Source: an uncultured Gammaproteobacteria bacterium
Lineage (GTDB): Bacteria > Pseudomonadota > Gammaproteobacteria > Pseudomonadales > Pseudohongiellaceae
DNA: 64,000 nucleotides
Direction of reading: 5' to 3'
Assembly: GCA_913060495.1 (NCBI GenBank)
Contig: CAJXRP010000017.1
Coordinates: 1 to 64,000, forward strand
In this document: positions 54,895 through 64,000 of the stretch, in pieces
Numbering within the stretch: the stretch's first letter is position 1
How the letters are laid out: the number at the start of each line of letters is the position of its first letter
Notes under the pieces: generated by a model
What the model was told of the DNA's origin: nothing
What the model saw: the letters and a program-made list of their open reading frames with translations, nothing else
Database searches by the model: none
Translations under genes and position numbers: made by a program

Positions 54895-55917
54895 CTAGGG
54901 CCTCTTGCCTAAGGCGCGCTGCATGACCTCGTTCTGAATTGTCATCATGTGGCCTATGGAGCGACGCCAGTATTCGGAGTTATGTGTTCCATGATTCTGC
55001 ATATAGTCAAACGGCACATTGTTTAGCATCAATAACTGCGCCATCTCTCGCGCCTCTTGTACGAGTCCGTCCTCTGTTCCAGAGTCCATATAGATGTGTG
55101 GCATCTGGCTTCGAGGAACCTCATAGATAATCGCAAAAGGATCGTAGGCATCAGCCTGCTCAGCTGTCGCGAAGTCAACTCCCTTAGGTGTGCGCTCACC
55201 CTGAGTGCTAAAACCTGGTATATCGATAATCTTGGAAATAAAAGCATCCGCCTCATCAATTCTGGCCTGACGCTCTGGGTCAGTAGGCCCGGATTGGCGA
55301 TTCGCGCCGGCTCGTATTGCAGCAGCCGCCGTGCGTGCATGGCTCAAGGCGCCACTAGTGCTGCCAATGGAGACAAATAACTCGCTATGCCGAAGCCCCA
55401 TGGAGTAGGCGCCAAAGCCCCCCATTGACAGGCCGGCAACAGCTCGACCTTCGCGCCTGGGTTCCGTGCGGTAATTCTTATCCACATGACCGATCACATC
55501 ATTAACAATGTGATCTTCCCAATTGTTGGTCTGCCCTTCGCTGCTGGACGCATAATTGATAAACCAACTATTTCCAGCGTCGGGCAGTACAACAATAAGG
55601 TCGTTCAATTCACGCGCATAGAATGCAGCTGCTAAATTTCGCCCCCATACCGTGTAGTTTTGCATGTAACCATGCAGTAGGTAGAGAACAGGGTAACGTG
55701 TATCACTCTGGTAATAATCTTCGGGTAAGACAATATCGAATTTCATTCGCCTATCAACAGCCGGGCTATAGAACTCGACGGTCTCCAGCCCAGGAGGAAT
55801 AGGTGCCTCCACAGGTACTAGCTCGCTGGCATTCTGCGCAGTTGCCTGCCCTATTAACATCTGTGCCAACAGCGTAATAGCGACGAAAAATGATTGGGTA
55901 AAATCGGTCTGTTTCAT
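54895..55917 (-). CDS. Secreted esterase D/antigen-85-like alpha/beta hydrolase
   Basis: 340 residues with a signal peptide (about 1-27, ending ATAQN). Motifs: YLLHGYMQNYTVWG (oxyanion hole), nucleophile in VAGLSMGGFGAYS, and a late catalytic His in NHGTHNSEYW. The family hydrolyses short acyl esters, S-formylglutathione or trehalose esters. Periplasmic, substrate unknown. Probably cotranscribed with the PhyH gene. Confidence 0.86.
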   Translation of the reverse strand: MKQTDFTQSFFVAITLLAQMLIGQATAQNASELVPVEAPIPPGLETVEFYSPAVDRRMKFDIVLPEDYYQSDTRYPVLYLLHGYMQNYTVWGRNLAAAFYARELNDLIVVLPDAGNSWFINYASSSEGQTNNWEDHIVNDVIGHVDKNYRTEPRREGRAVAGLSMGGFGAYSMGLRHSELFVSIGSTSGALSHARTAAAAIRAGANRQSGPTDPERQARIDEADAFISKIIDIPGFSTQGERTPKGVDFATAEQADAYDPFAIIYEVPRSQMPHIYMDSGTEDGLVQEAREMAQLLMLNNVPFDYMQNHGTHNSEYWRRSIGHMMTIQNEVMQRALGKRP

Positions 55918-56138
55918 AGTGCTTACTAGCCGCTAGTCTGTCATTAGTGTAGGCGTGATAATTGTCAGTTTACCGCAAAACGCTGCCTGCTTCCCGCGTT
56001 TCTATTGCGTGGCTGCGGCACACAGAATCCCTATTAAACCCGTCAGGCAATTCTTCTGGCCGACTGAAGACGAAGCGATTATTTATCCTGTAACATGGAA
56101 GCAGAGTTGCACATTTTCCCTCACTCGGAGATTTAATC

Positions 56139-57845
56139 GTGAAGCTGTCCAAACCTAGAATTTACCGAAACTCACTAGCTGGCCCTAGCTTGCTCATCAG
56201 CCTGTTCTTGGCATCTCCGTTACACGCCAACTGCAATTTTTCTGATAGCAGCGAGGAGATCGTTCGAGGTAGCGTCTACATAGAGACTAACGACAACAAT
56301 CGCCGCGACAGATTCGAAGCAGGTATCGCTGGGGTGAATGTAAGCAACGGCTGTGAAGTCGTGCAGACCGATGGGGGCGGGAATTACCGCATACCAATTC
56401 ATGGGACTCAAATCTTATTTATCTCTAAGCCAGCGGAATTCGACTTACCCTTGGACGACAGCAATATTCCGCAGTTCTTTTATAGACACTACCCCAACGG
56501 AACACCCAAAGAGATCGCCGGCACATCAATAGAATGGGCTTGGCCAGTAATTGAGCCCACAGGCCCTTTGCCGACGGTGTTGAATTTTGGATTGGTAGCC
56601 AGAGAGGAATCGACGAATCAGTTTGCCGCCCATGCCTTCGCAGATTCCCAGGCAAGGTATGAAATCGGCCAGGATAGACTGCGCGAAGATTTGGTCAATC
56701 CACTCATCGGCAACCCCTACGGGGTCGAATTTGGCATCACCGTAGGTGATGTTGTTTATGACAACCTAGCGCTTTACGAGCGCCACAAAAAGATGATGGC
56801 CTTAATGGATATTCCGCAGTGGAATTTGCCGGGAAATCACGACATCAACTTCGCCTCCCCCGATGCGATTTTTGCCAACGAAACCTTCAAGAGTCATTTC
56901 GGGCCGACCTACTATTCATTCAACCAAGGCAACGTCCACTTTGTTGCCCTTAACAATGTCGAATACGCGGGCGACGGCAAGCAGTTCGGCAGTACAGGAT
57001 ACCGTGGCTACATACCGGAATATCAACTCACTTGGTTACAGCAAGACCTCGCCAATGTGCCCGTCGACAAGCTCATAGTTATTGCGACCCATATCCCCCT
57101 AATCAGCGAAGCCGACGATGGGCAGTCTGAACCCCATACTGGGCCAACTACCGAAAACTTTTCGCGGCTACTGGAAATCCTCGAACCGTTCTCGAATATT
57201 TATGGCATCGCCGGACACGACACCAGCAATAGCTGGAAGACGGAAGTAAATCATAACCATGGCTGGCAAGGGCAACCGTGGATAGCGCATACGCTAGCCG
57301 AGGTGCGCGGTAGCGGTTGGTCAAAGGGGCTTAGTGATGCTCGCGGGGTGAGGGACGCAATAATGGATGACGGCAATCCCAATGGTTTCTATGTCTTAAA
57401 GTTTGACGATAAAGCTGTTATTCCCGACTTCATTCCCTTTCCATTCGGCCCCGATGCAACACAGCGTTTGCGCATCAGCCTCGATCCGGCGTTGTCTGAA
57501 CAAGACGGGGGCAGTATCAATCGCGGTTCTGTGCAGGCAGACACGAAGATAGTTGTGAATCTCTTCGACGGCGGCGCACGTGACAGCGTATCGGCATCGA
57601 TCGATGGCGGCGATGCACAGACCATGAACTACGCGGTGCGAACCGACCCATTTGTTGAGAGACTGAGCAGCAAGTACCAAGAGACAGAAAATGAGTACAA
57701 CCCAGCTGCACGCTCGGCACATATCTGGGAGATGAATCTGCCAACAGGACTAGCTGCGGGAATACATAGAATCGAGATTCAAGCTGAGGATGAATTTGGC
57801 CAGCAGCGTCAGGGGGCGATGACATTCGAGATTATTAATCAATAA
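56139..57845 (+). CDS. Secreted calcineurin-like metallophosphoesterase
   Basis: 568 residues with a signal peptide (about 1-30). An N-terminal SdrD/B-type beta domain (VRGSVYIETNDNNRRD) is followed by a phosphoesterase core: D in FADSQ, GD in TVGDVVYD, PGNHD and a late His in ATHIPL. The last motif, normally GHxH, reads GHDTS, so the second His is missing. A beta-rich C-terminal domain (about 420-568) completes the protein. GTG start with GGAG eight bases upstream. Confidence 0.82.
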   Translation: MKLSKPRIYRNSLAGPSLLISLFLASPLHANCNFSDSSEEIVRGSVYIETNDNNRRDRFEAGIAGVNVSNGCEVVQTDGGGNYRIPIHGTQILFISKPAEFDLPLDDSNIPQFFYRHYPNGTPKEIAGTSIEWAWPVIEPTGPLPTVLNFGLVAREESTNQFAAHAFADSQARYEIGQDRLREDLVNPLIGNPYGVEFGITVGDVVYDNLALYERHKKMMALMDIPQWNLPGNHDINFASPDAIFANETFKSHFGPTYYSFNQGNVHFVALNNVEYAGDGKQFGSTGYRGYIPEYQLTWLQQDLANVPVDKLIVIATHIPLISEADDGQSEPHTGPTTENFSRLLEILEPFSNIYGIAGHDTSNSWKTEVNHNHGWQGQPWIAHTLAEVRGSGWSKGLSDARGVRDAIMDDGNPNGFYVLKFDDKAVIPDFIPFPFGPDATQRLRISLDPALSEQDGGSINRGSVQADTKIVVNLFDGGARDSVSASIDGGDAQTMNYAVRTDPFVERLSSKYQETENEYNPAARSAHIWEMNLPTGLAAGIHRIEIQAEDEFGQQRQGAMTFEIINQ

Positions 57846-57852
57846 ATATGTA

Positions 57853-58713
57853 CTAGTCGAAACTGGGTAATACTGGCATCTCGATTTTTAACACTTGTCG
57901 CGTGCTACGCAATATCGCCCAGAGCGTGTTGTCACTTCCCGAACGATCCCAAGCGATGCCCTGGCCATTCAAACCCGGGAGCCGAACTGTTGCGAGCCAA
58001 TCTAATTCCGAGCCAGCCTCTGGCAATGCCATAACATAGATTTCCGGGTCGTCGTGTCCACTAAGATATAAATAACCATCACTTCCCCAAGAACCACCGG
58101 AATTACTCATCGGTGACATCCTTCGCAAAATTTCGGCAGGCAGCGACCAACTTTGCAATACATTAAAACCATCATCAAATTGCACCATGACAGTATTGCT
58201 AGTTTCTCCGTAGGGCTCGGTCATTCCTCTTTGCACTCGATCGTAGTTCGCGAAGGTGCCCCACCACGAACCGTTGTATCTATCCAGCCAGGTAAATGAA
58301 CCGAGCATAACATCAAAGCTATGGCTTTGAATGTGCTGGAGGGTAGCTGCATCCCACACTTCGATGGAGCTTGTCATGGGCCAGCCGGGATAATTCGAAT
58401 GAGCTGCGTACAACCTACCCTCTAAGACCATACCGCTGTCCAGATGAATGAGTGGAGAACTCGGCTCAGGGTTTTCGCTCGATTGCTGCATCACTCTGCC
58501 GGTATCTTTGTCATGCCGGGTCAGGCGCACATTGTTTATTGCATAGAAAGCATTCTCGTCTACAGCAACAGCCTGAAACGCATCGGTCGTCTCGAATTTT
58601 CTAACAATTTTGGCATCGAATTCCGGTGGCTGAGCGAAAACAGTGGACGCTGCCAATATCGTGACAAAGTGAATGGCCAAAAATACGAATTTTTGAATAG
58701 AGAAGCGCCGCAT
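57853..58713 (-). CDS. Secreted beta-propeller-like hypothetical protein
   Basis: 286 residues from ATG 58713 (TTG 58731 is less likely). A signal peptide ends near VFAQPP. Repeating strands of the kind GSDGYLYLSGHDD, RLYAAHSNYPG and NTLWAILRS suggest a beta-propeller. No catalytic motif seen. It ends 8 bp from the convergent phosphoesterase stop and may share its promoter region with the SDR gene upstream. Confidence 0.6.
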   Translation of the reverse strand: MRRFSIQKFVFLAIHFVTILAASTVFAQPPEFDAKIVRKFETTDAFQAVAVDENAFYAINNVRLTRHDKDTGRVMQQSSENPEPSSPLIHLDSGMVLEGRLYAAHSNYPGWPMTSSIEVWDAATLQHIQSHSFDVMLGSFTWLDRYNGSWWGTFANYDRVQRGMTEPYGETSNTVMVQFDDGFNVLQSWSLPAEILRRMSPMSNSGGSWGSDGYLYLSGHDDPEIYVMALPEAGSELDWLATVRLPGLNGQGIAWDRSGSDNTLWAILRSTRQVLKIEMPVLPSFD

Positions 58714-58750
58714 AAGACTAATACCCTTCAAGTGACTAACTCGCTATGGC

Positions 58751-59521
58751 TCAGCTTCGCAGATAGGAAGCACCATTCACATCGATAATAGTACCGGTTG
58801 AAAACTCGGCTCCTGCGGAGGCGAGAAACAACACAGCGTGTGCAACCTCTTCCGGCTCAGCGACACGATTAAAGGGACTCTGCGCTTTAATTTCCACACC
58901 TTCCGGGCCATTCAGTCTATCCGCAGTGAGCTCGGTATTGACGAAACCCGGCGCCACCGCACCGACGAATATCTTGTACTCAGCCAGCGCTACAGCCAAA
59001 GACTGACTCAGGGAATTTAGGCCAGCCTTGCTGGCACCGTAGGCTGCCTTCGTTGGCTCTCCACGAAACGCGCCACGGGAAGTGATGTTGACGATACGAC
59101 CACCACCGGAATCGATCATATGCTTTGCAGCGCAGAAACAGATATTGGCTGGGCCTATAAGATTAGCATCGATGGTCTGCCGCCACGCCTGCTGCCAATC
59201 TTCGTAGTTAGTTGTTGGTAGTGGATGGTAGATGCCTATACCTGCATTGTTCACTACGACATCCAAGCTGCCGAAGCGCTGCACTACATCGTTAACCGCC
59301 ATCTCTACCTGATCAGGATCTGCGACGTCTGCTTTGATTGCTATATGTCCTTCACCTTCACCTTCACCTTCAAGTTCGGCAAGAGTCTTATCTGCGCTCA
59401 GTTGATCGCTACGAAACAATACAGCGACACGCGCCCCCTTTTTAGCAAACGACAAAGCGATCGCCCTGCCGATTCCTCGAGTACCGCCCGTAACCAACAC
59501 CGTTCTATTCGTAAAATCCAA
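58751..59521 (-). CDS. Short-chain dehydrogenase/reductase (FabG-like)
   Basis: 256 residues. Classical SDR: VTGGTRGIGR, NNAGIGIY, catalytic Ser in NITSRG and YGASK. A hexanucleotide repeat (CCTTCA x4, 59349-59372) encodes the GEGEGEG run after the second helix, in a loop that tolerates length change. Likely NADP-dependent given the Arg/Ser pattern after strand 2 (LFRSDQ). Substrate unknown. Confidence 0.87.
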   Translation of the reverse strand: MDFTNRTVLVTGGTRGIGRAIALSFAKKGARVAVLFRSDQLSADKTLAELEGEGEGEGHIAIKADVADPDQVEMAVNDVVQRFGSLDVVVNNAGIGIYHPLPTTNYEDWQQAWRQTIDANLIGPANICFCAAKHMIDSGGGRIVNITSRGAFRGEPTKAAYGASKAGLNSLSQSLAVALAEYKIFVGAVAPGFVNTELTADRLNGPEGVEIKAQSPFNRVAEPEEVAHAVLFLASAGAEFSTGTIIDVNGASYLRS

Positions 59522-59570
59522 TCTACTGTTCTCTCTAATATTGTGACGATCTCTCTAAAAAAATTAACAG

Positions 59571-60590
59571 CTAGGCGATACCGTCCATCTGCGCCAAACG
59601 CTGTACTAATTCCTCAACTCTCGTGCTGTATCCCCATTCATTGTCGTACCAACTCACGACCTTCACCATGCGATCTTCCATTACCTGTGTCAGCAATGAG
59701 TCGAAGATACTAGAGTGGGAATTACCAATAATATCGCTACTAACAATCTCTTCCTGAGAATACTGCAGGATACCCTGCATCGGCCCTAGCGCTGCCGCCT
59801 GCATTGCTGCGTTTATCGATTCGACCGTAACGTTAGTATCGAGTTCGACAACGAGGTCTACGATGCTGCCATCGGGAATCGGCACACGCATTGCCAGGCC
59901 GTCTAACTTGCCTGCCAATTCAGGCATAACCAGCCCAATAGCCTTAGCCGCCCCAGTCGATGTCGGCACTATATTGGTAGCCGCATTACGCGAACGCCGC
60001 TTGTCGCTGCCATGAGGTGAATCTATTAATCGCTGACCTGAAGTATAGGCATGAATGGTAGTGAGCAAGCCACGGCGAATACCAAAGCTATCGTGCAGCA
60101 CCTTCGCCAATGGCGCGGCACAGTTCGTTGTACAACTCGCATTGCTGATGATTTTACTAGAAGGTGTAACAACATGATCGTTAACCCCGCTCACGAGAGT
60201 TGCATCGAGGGGATCTTTACAAGGCACAGTGAGCACTACACGTTTCGCGCCACTATCGAGATGTTTCTGCAAGTCTTCCAAGTGCCTGAAGGCACCGGAA
60301 CTCTCTATGACGTAATCGACTCCCAGTTCCTTCCATGGCAGTTTCGCAGGATCTCTTTCGCTCAACACCTTGAACTTATCACCATCGATTTCCATGTCCT
60401 CGCCCTGAAAACTTACCTCACCAGGAAACACTCCATGGGTGCTGTCATACTTAAAGGCGTAAGCAAGCTGATCGGGACTCGCAAGATCATTCACAGCTAC
60501 CACATCGTAGTGTTCACGTAATTTCGCGATGCGCATGATGGTACGACCGATACGGCCAAACCCATTGATTGCTATTTTTGGTAACGACAT
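59571..60590 (-). CDS. gap: Type I glyceraldehyde-3-phosphate dehydrogenase
   Basis: 339 residues. NAD motif INGFGRIGR, Asp in VAVNDLAS (NAD preference), catalytic C153 in SNASCTTNCAAPL and a C-terminal WYDNEWGYS. Central glycolysis/gluconeogenesis. It lies alone, with SDR genes on both sides, on the minus strand. Confidence 0.94.
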   Translation of the reverse strand: MSLPKIAINGFGRIGRTIMRIAKLREHYDVVAVNDLASPDQLAYAFKYDSTHGVFPGEVSFQGEDMEIDGDKFKVLSERDPAKLPWKELGVDYVIESSGAFRHLEDLQKHLDSGAKRVVLTVPCKDPLDATLVSGVNDHVVTPSSKIISNASCTTNCAAPLAKVLHDSFGIRRGLLTTIHAYTSGQRLIDSPHGSDKRRSRNAATNIVPTSTGAAKAIGLVMPELAGKLDGLAMRVPIPDGSIVDLVVELDTNVTVESINAAMQAAALGPMQGILQYSQEEIVSSDIIGNSHSSIFDSLLTQVMEDRMVKVVSWYDNEWGYSTRVEELVQRLAQMDGIA

Positions 60591-60613
60591 AGTACGTCTC
60601 CTGATCTAATGTC

Positions 60614-61582
60614 TCACTCCGCTAACATTTTCTCAGTTAGCTGCCAGAGTTTGCTTGCGCCCTCCTCACTCACAGCCCAAGGCGCGACACCAACAAAACC
60701 TGTAGCGTCTGCGTCCCTCAAATCAGCCACATCACAGTCCTCGCAGTACAAGCCTCCGGTGCCAGCAAGATCCTCGCTAGTCGCGGCCCACAAGCTTGTG
60801 CTGCAGCCTTGTGTGGTTGTCTTGAACAGCGCAGCGACCGCCTCGGACAGATTGCCATCGGCGTCTGTCCAACCTAGCGCCATCATCTCTTCGTTAGGCA
60901 AGTGGCGCTGCAGAGGAGTGAGTATTCCACCGGGATGCACCGCAAATGCCTGCAGCCCTTGATCCCGGTATTTCATATCAAGACCAAGTGCAAACAGAGC
61001 ATTAGCAGTTTTCGCCTGCGCGTACGCGGTCCATTTTTCATAGTCGGTAGATTCGAAATTCACATCATCCCAGAGAATATCGGAACGCAGATGCGCAGTG
61101 GATGAGAGGCACACAACCCGGGCCGACCCTGCATTTAAAAGAAGCGGTAACAATTCCGTTGTTAAGACAAAGTGACCGAGGTGGTTAACCCCGAATTGCG
61201 ACTCCCAATTGTTGCCAACCCGCGCTTCAGGGCAGGCCATGATGCCTGCATTGTTGATGAGCAGGTCCAGCTTCGACTCTCGCTCAGCTACGGAGGCGGC
61301 ATAGGCGCGAACGCTGGCCAAGTCCGCAAGGTCCATAGCGTCGACGATCACTTCACCCTCAACATCTTTTAAGTTTTCTTTTGCTTTCTCGGGGGTGCGC
61401 ACCGGCACGTAGACTTTTGCTCCAGCAGCGGCCAGCGCGCGGCTTGTCTCCAAGCCGATACCGGAGTAGCCGCCTGTTACCACTGCGACTTTACCTGAAA
61501 GGTCTTTGCCGCTCAGGATCTCACTCGGTTCAGACTTCGCATTGAAGCCCGAATTTAATTTCTTCTGCACTCTAGTCGACAT
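60614..61582 (-). CDS. Retinol-dehydrogenase-like SDR
   Basis: 322 residues. VTGGYSGIGLE, NNAGIMAC, and catalytic tyrosine in YAQAKTANALF. Longer than FabG-like SDRs and closest to retinol dehydrogenase/WW-domain oxidoreductase-like enzymes. It ends 24 bp before gap begins. NADPH use is suggested by Arg in VPVRTPEKA. Substrate unknown. Confidence 0.85.
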   Translation of the reverse strand: MSTRVQKKLNSGFNAKSEPSEILSGKDLSGKVAVVTGGYSGIGLETSRALAAAGAKVYVPVRTPEKAKENLKDVEGEVIVDAMDLADLASVRAYAASVAERESKLDLLINNAGIMACPEARVGNNWESQFGVNHLGHFVLTTELLPLLLNAGSARVVCLSSTAHLRSDILWDDVNFESTDYEKWTAYAQAKTANALFALGLDMKYRDQGLQAFAVHPGGILTPLQRHLPNEEMMALGWTDADGNLSEAVAALFKTTTQGCSTSLWAATSEDLAGTGGLYCEDCDVADLRDADATGFVGVAPWAVSEEGASKLWQLTEKMLAE

Positions 61583-61655
61583 TGCTAATCCTCAAAATTT
61601 TTAAGTTAATTCACCCTGCTGATAAATATTTTCTTACACCCACCTTAACGGAATC

Positions 61656-63194
61656 TTATACGGCTGTGAATGTATTCAGCCCATCGCTTGAGACCACATT
61701 TCCCGCACGTCCTAAGAAATCATCTGCCATCATCTGACTGAGCGTTTCTGCATCTTCGCAGCTGTTGGCAATGAAACGCTGATCCGTCTCAAGCAATCTT
61801 CCAATAACAATACCCCGCACCGGCGCAGTCTTGTCAAAGCAGACTGTGTAGGTTTCGATTTTCGCAGGTCCCTGGGCTATCTCAATGAACTCAGGGCTAG
61901 GCATCCCATCGATCTGCGCCTGAATCTTAGTAGTCGACTCTGCCTGCCAAGTACCCTCAAGCGGCGTAGCGGAATAAATACCTGTCGCATGTTTCGATAG
62001 GCGCCCGCCATTAGCAGTGATCAACCCAAACTGCTCAGGCTGAGCACGTAGCAGCGGCAGCAAGGTAGCAATCCCGTGCATAGAATAATTATTCCCCGGC
62101 CCTCCAAAGAAAGGCAATCCGCCAGTCACCGTCAAACCTCGAGGGTCTGCGCTATTCAAGCTCAATTCTTCACAGGCGACCTCGACGGCAGAGGGAAAAC
62201 AAGAATAAATGTCGATTAAATCCATTTGATCGATTGTCTTGCCTGCCATCTCAAAGGCTTGTTGTGTATTTGCGCGGATCGCAGGCGAGGAATGATAATT
62301 AACGCGATTACTAACCAGCAATTTCTCATTGGCTTCACTGCAGCCATGAATGAAAATCCACTTAGCTGGATCGACACCCAAGGCTTTCGCCTTACCTACC
62401 GATGTCATGATGACTGCCGCTCCTTGATTTACAGCATCACGGGCATTCATTAACTTCGGATAGGGAAAACAGATGAATCGATTTTCCCTGGTAACATTTG
62501 CCAGCTGCTCAGCAGAACGGGGGGTGCCATAAAATGAATAGGGATTATTCGCTGCGATTTCGGTGAAGGGCGCAAACAACTTTCCCATTGCCAAGAGGTG
62601 CGCATCGATAGACCGACCCTTCTGCTTGCGAATCGCATTTTCGAAAAGCGGATAAGCTTGAATCGGTGAGACTAGGCCATGGGCTATTTCACATTCACTC
62701 GCCAGAGGCTCGCCGATGCCTCTGTCTTCTAGCGAGCCTGCATCCTCTTCCTGCCAATTCAATTGAAGATCACTTCGCAGCGCGTTCTGAGCGGTTCTAA
62801 TTGCCTCAGATCCGGCAAGTAACGCCACCGATACATCGCCTGCTGCAATGCGTTGCGCCATCTCATTGATTAATTTCTGCGGCGTATTGCCACCGGCGTG
62901 ACTATAAATAGCATTAGTGGGATTAACCCCGATTCGCCTTGCCACGGCACGAGGCGGATTCTCGGCGCGACCGAAGTTTGTCGCTACGCGCGGACGCTTA
63001 TAGGAATCTTGAAAGATTCGAACAACGGCAAGTGTATCGATACTTGCGGCTAGTTGGGGGCCAACTCCACTATCAAGTAATGCGGCCTGAGCAGCCTTAG
63101 CCGCAATGCCCATAGGCGGTTGTGCGAGTTCGGTGTTAGTTTCACGGTCTGTGAATTGCCCAGCGGCTATTAATATCGGAGTCGAATCTAACAC
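61656..63194 (-). CDS. Thiolase-fold acetyl-CoA acetyltransferase-like protein lacking the nucleophile Cys
   Basis: 512 residues of the SCP-x/thiolase-like class. The region where thiolases carry the nucleophilic Cys (CxGG) reads YSHAGGNTPQ, so no Cys is present. Later thiolase-like marks are MTSVG, DIYSCFPSAVEVA and GGLPFFGGPGNN. Such proteins are often involved in acyl-CoA or steroid degradation, but the catalytic role of this branch is uncertain. It is next to a VOC protein. Confidence 0.78.
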   Translation of the reverse strand: MLDSTPILIAAGQFTDRETNTELAQPPMGIAAKAAQAALLDSGVGPQLAASIDTLAVVRIFQDSYKRPRVATNFGRAENPPRAVARRIGVNPTNAIYSHAGGNTPQKLINEMAQRIAAGDVSVALLAGSEAIRTAQNALRSDLQLNWQEEDAGSLEDRGIGEPLASECEIAHGLVSPIQAYPLFENAIRKQKGRSIDAHLLAMGKLFAPFTEIAANNPYSFYGTPRSAEQLANVTRENRFICFPYPKLMNARDAVNQGAAVIMTSVGKAKALGVDPAKWIFIHGCSEANEKLLVSNRVNYHSSPAIRANTQQAFEMAGKTIDQMDLIDIYSCFPSAVEVACEELSLNSADPRGLTVTGGLPFFGGPGNNYSMHGIATLLPLLRAQPEQFGLITANGGRLSKHATGIYSATPLEGTWQAESTTKIQAQIDGMPSPEFIEIAQGPAKIETYTVCFDKTAPVRGIVIGRLLETDQRFIANSCEDAETLSQMMADDFLGRAGNVVSSDGLNTFTAV

Positions 63195-63233
63195 GCTGCA
63201 CTTCCCTGCTAAACAATGATTCTCAAAGATCCT

Positions 63234-63644
63234 TCACTCATCCTTCGGCCCTATCCACGCGAACGGGTTATGGGCAAGCTCCCAAAGATGACCATCTGGA
63301 TCCTTGAAATAACCTGAGTAGCCACCCCAAAACACCTTCTGCGGTGGCTTTACCAAGGTAGCGCCTGCGGCAATCGCTTCATTCATTGCCTCATTCACTT
63401 CCTCTTCACTGTCTAGATTATGCGCTATAGAGAAGCTATTAAAACCTTCGCCAGCAGCAGAAACAGTCGCGTCTTCTGCCAAAGCAGCACGACCAAACAA
63501 TCCCAACCAGGTTCCATTCAAGGTAAAAAAGGCTACTTCCGGCGGCGACTCAAGCTGTGGAAATCCAAGGCCGTCACGATAAAATTTAACTGATCTTTCA
63601 ATATCATCCACGCCTAGCGTGATCATACTCATTCTTGGTTTCAC
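63234..63644 (-). CDS. VOC-family (glyoxalase/dioxygenase fold) protein
   Basis: 136 residues. Two beta-alpha-beta-beta-beta modules: LGVDDIERSVKFYRDGLGF and a C-terminal GYSGYFKDPDGHLWELAHN with the metal-binding Glu. The conserved N-terminal metal position is less clear (TLGVDD). Possibly a lyase or resistance protein. Substrate unknown. Confidence 0.83.
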   Translation of the reverse strand: MKPRMSMITLGVDDIERSVKFYRDGLGFPQLESPPEVAFFTLNGTWLGLFGRAALAEDATVSAAGEGFNSFSIAHNLDSEEEVNEAMNEAIAAGATLVKPPQKVFWGGYSGYFKDPDGHLWELAHNPFAWIGPKDE

Positions 63645-63719
63645 CAGCGCACCTTCCTTTTAAGCGATTCAATCATGTCTTCTGTCTATACACCTACAGG
63701 GAGCGAATTTTTATATTAC

Positions 63720-64000
63720 TTATATCCAGCGTCGAACTGATTTTTTATAAGCGAGATATTCGTCTCCGAATTTCTGCTCGAGATAACTTTCTTCTTTGGC
63801 AATAGCAATGTGATACAGCAGAAATGCGGCTGGAATAAAACTAGCAAAGATCCACAAATTATTCGTCGCGATACCTATGCCTATATTGATAAAGCAGAAA
63901 CCGGTGTAGATAGGATTGCGAGACCAGGCGTAGATACCCGTAGTCACGATTGCTGTCGTCGGTTTCCAAGGCTCAATTGCCGTACCTACCTTTCTGAAAG
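63720..64000 (-). CDS. Isoprenylcysteine carboxyl methyltransferase-like membrane protein, 5' partial
   Basis: The frame is open to the right edge, so the start is outside. About 93 residues are visible. Family marks are TTGIYAWSRNPIYTGF (the RNPxY element that binds SAM) and EESYLEQKFGDEYLAYKKSVRRW near the end, with two membrane helices between. Bacterial ICMT-like enzymes methylate lipids or unknown substrates. Confidence 0.78.
   Translation of the reverse strand, partial: FRKVGTAIEPWKPTTAIVTTGIYAWSRNPIYTGFCFINIGIGIATNNLWIFASFIPAAFLLYHIAIAKEESYLEQKFGDEYLAYKKSVRRWI

Noticed and set aside
59349..59372. CCTTCA x4 hexanucleotide repeat as a phase-variable element
   Set aside because: It codes in frame for a Gly/Glu loop in an SDR. 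A change in copy number would not switch the gene, so it is described within the gene only.
1..64000. Mobile island, prophage, CRISPR, tRNA or integron content
   Set aside because: No transposase, integrase, direct-repeat array or cloverleaf was recognised, and codon and gene style look uniform across the window by eye.

Overview
The window looks like an ordinary chromosomal stretch of a free-living, probably marine, aerobic gammaproteobacterium. It carries a ModF-type twin ABC ATPase, an FadE-sized acyl-CoA dehydrogenase, HME-RND efflux, a kynureninase and many Sec or Tat exported enzymes. The genus cannot be fixed from sequence reading alone. I see no rRNA, tRNA, CRISPR array, prophage or insertion sequence.

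Layout. 1-2.7 kb: end of a PPC-caspase protein and an M14 peptidase. 3.0-7.1 kb: a Tat-exported three-subunit molybdenum hydroxylase of the PaoABC type, closed by a strong terminator. 7.3-9.3 kb: a formamidase-like hydrolase and kynureninase. 9.3-12.6 kb: a 40-residue membrane protein, a hybrid histidine kinase and a ferrochelatase with an internal cysteine cluster. 12.8-20 kb: SMP-30-like protein, Kef-type antiporter, a redoxin/cytochrome c/copper monooxygenase-like fusion, a phosphatase-like secreted protein and a cation/Ca2+ exchanger. 20.1-26.3 kb: a sulfide/persulfide oxidation locus (29-residue membrane protein, persulfide dioxygenase, DUF442-SQR fusion, SulP), with a readable sigma-54 promoter facing a divergent FisR-type activator.

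26.3-42.3 kb is the most interesting part. A CusCBA-like RND operon, a ten-gene operon (thermostable-hemolysin-like acyltransferase, AMP-ligase, haem-oxygenase-like diiron oxidase, SDR, TPR protein, OmpR-type response regulator, histidine kinase, cupredoxin, FTR1 permease, outer-membrane protein) and an InaA-like kinase/methyltransferase pair are each preceded by a PmrA-type direct repeat (CTTAAG-N5-CTTAAG, one copy degenerate). In all three a -10-like hexamer lies exactly 10 nt after the repeat. I read this as one regulon controlled by the two-component system inside it. It would couple an apparently uncharacterised acyl-derived small-molecule or lipid pathway to metal handling, efflux and envelope modification.

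42.3-64 kb: penicillin-acylase-like amidase, ACT-domain protein, secreted hypothetical protein, glutathione transferase, CsaA-like protein, a LecA-like lipoprotein, CBS protein, ModF-like ATPase, DUF599 protein, FadE, a PhyH-type dioxygenase with a 15-bp minisatellite over its start, esterase, metallophosphoesterase, two SDRs, GAPDH, a thiolase-fold protein, a VOC protein and a partial isoprenylcysteine-methyltransferase-like protein running off the right edge.
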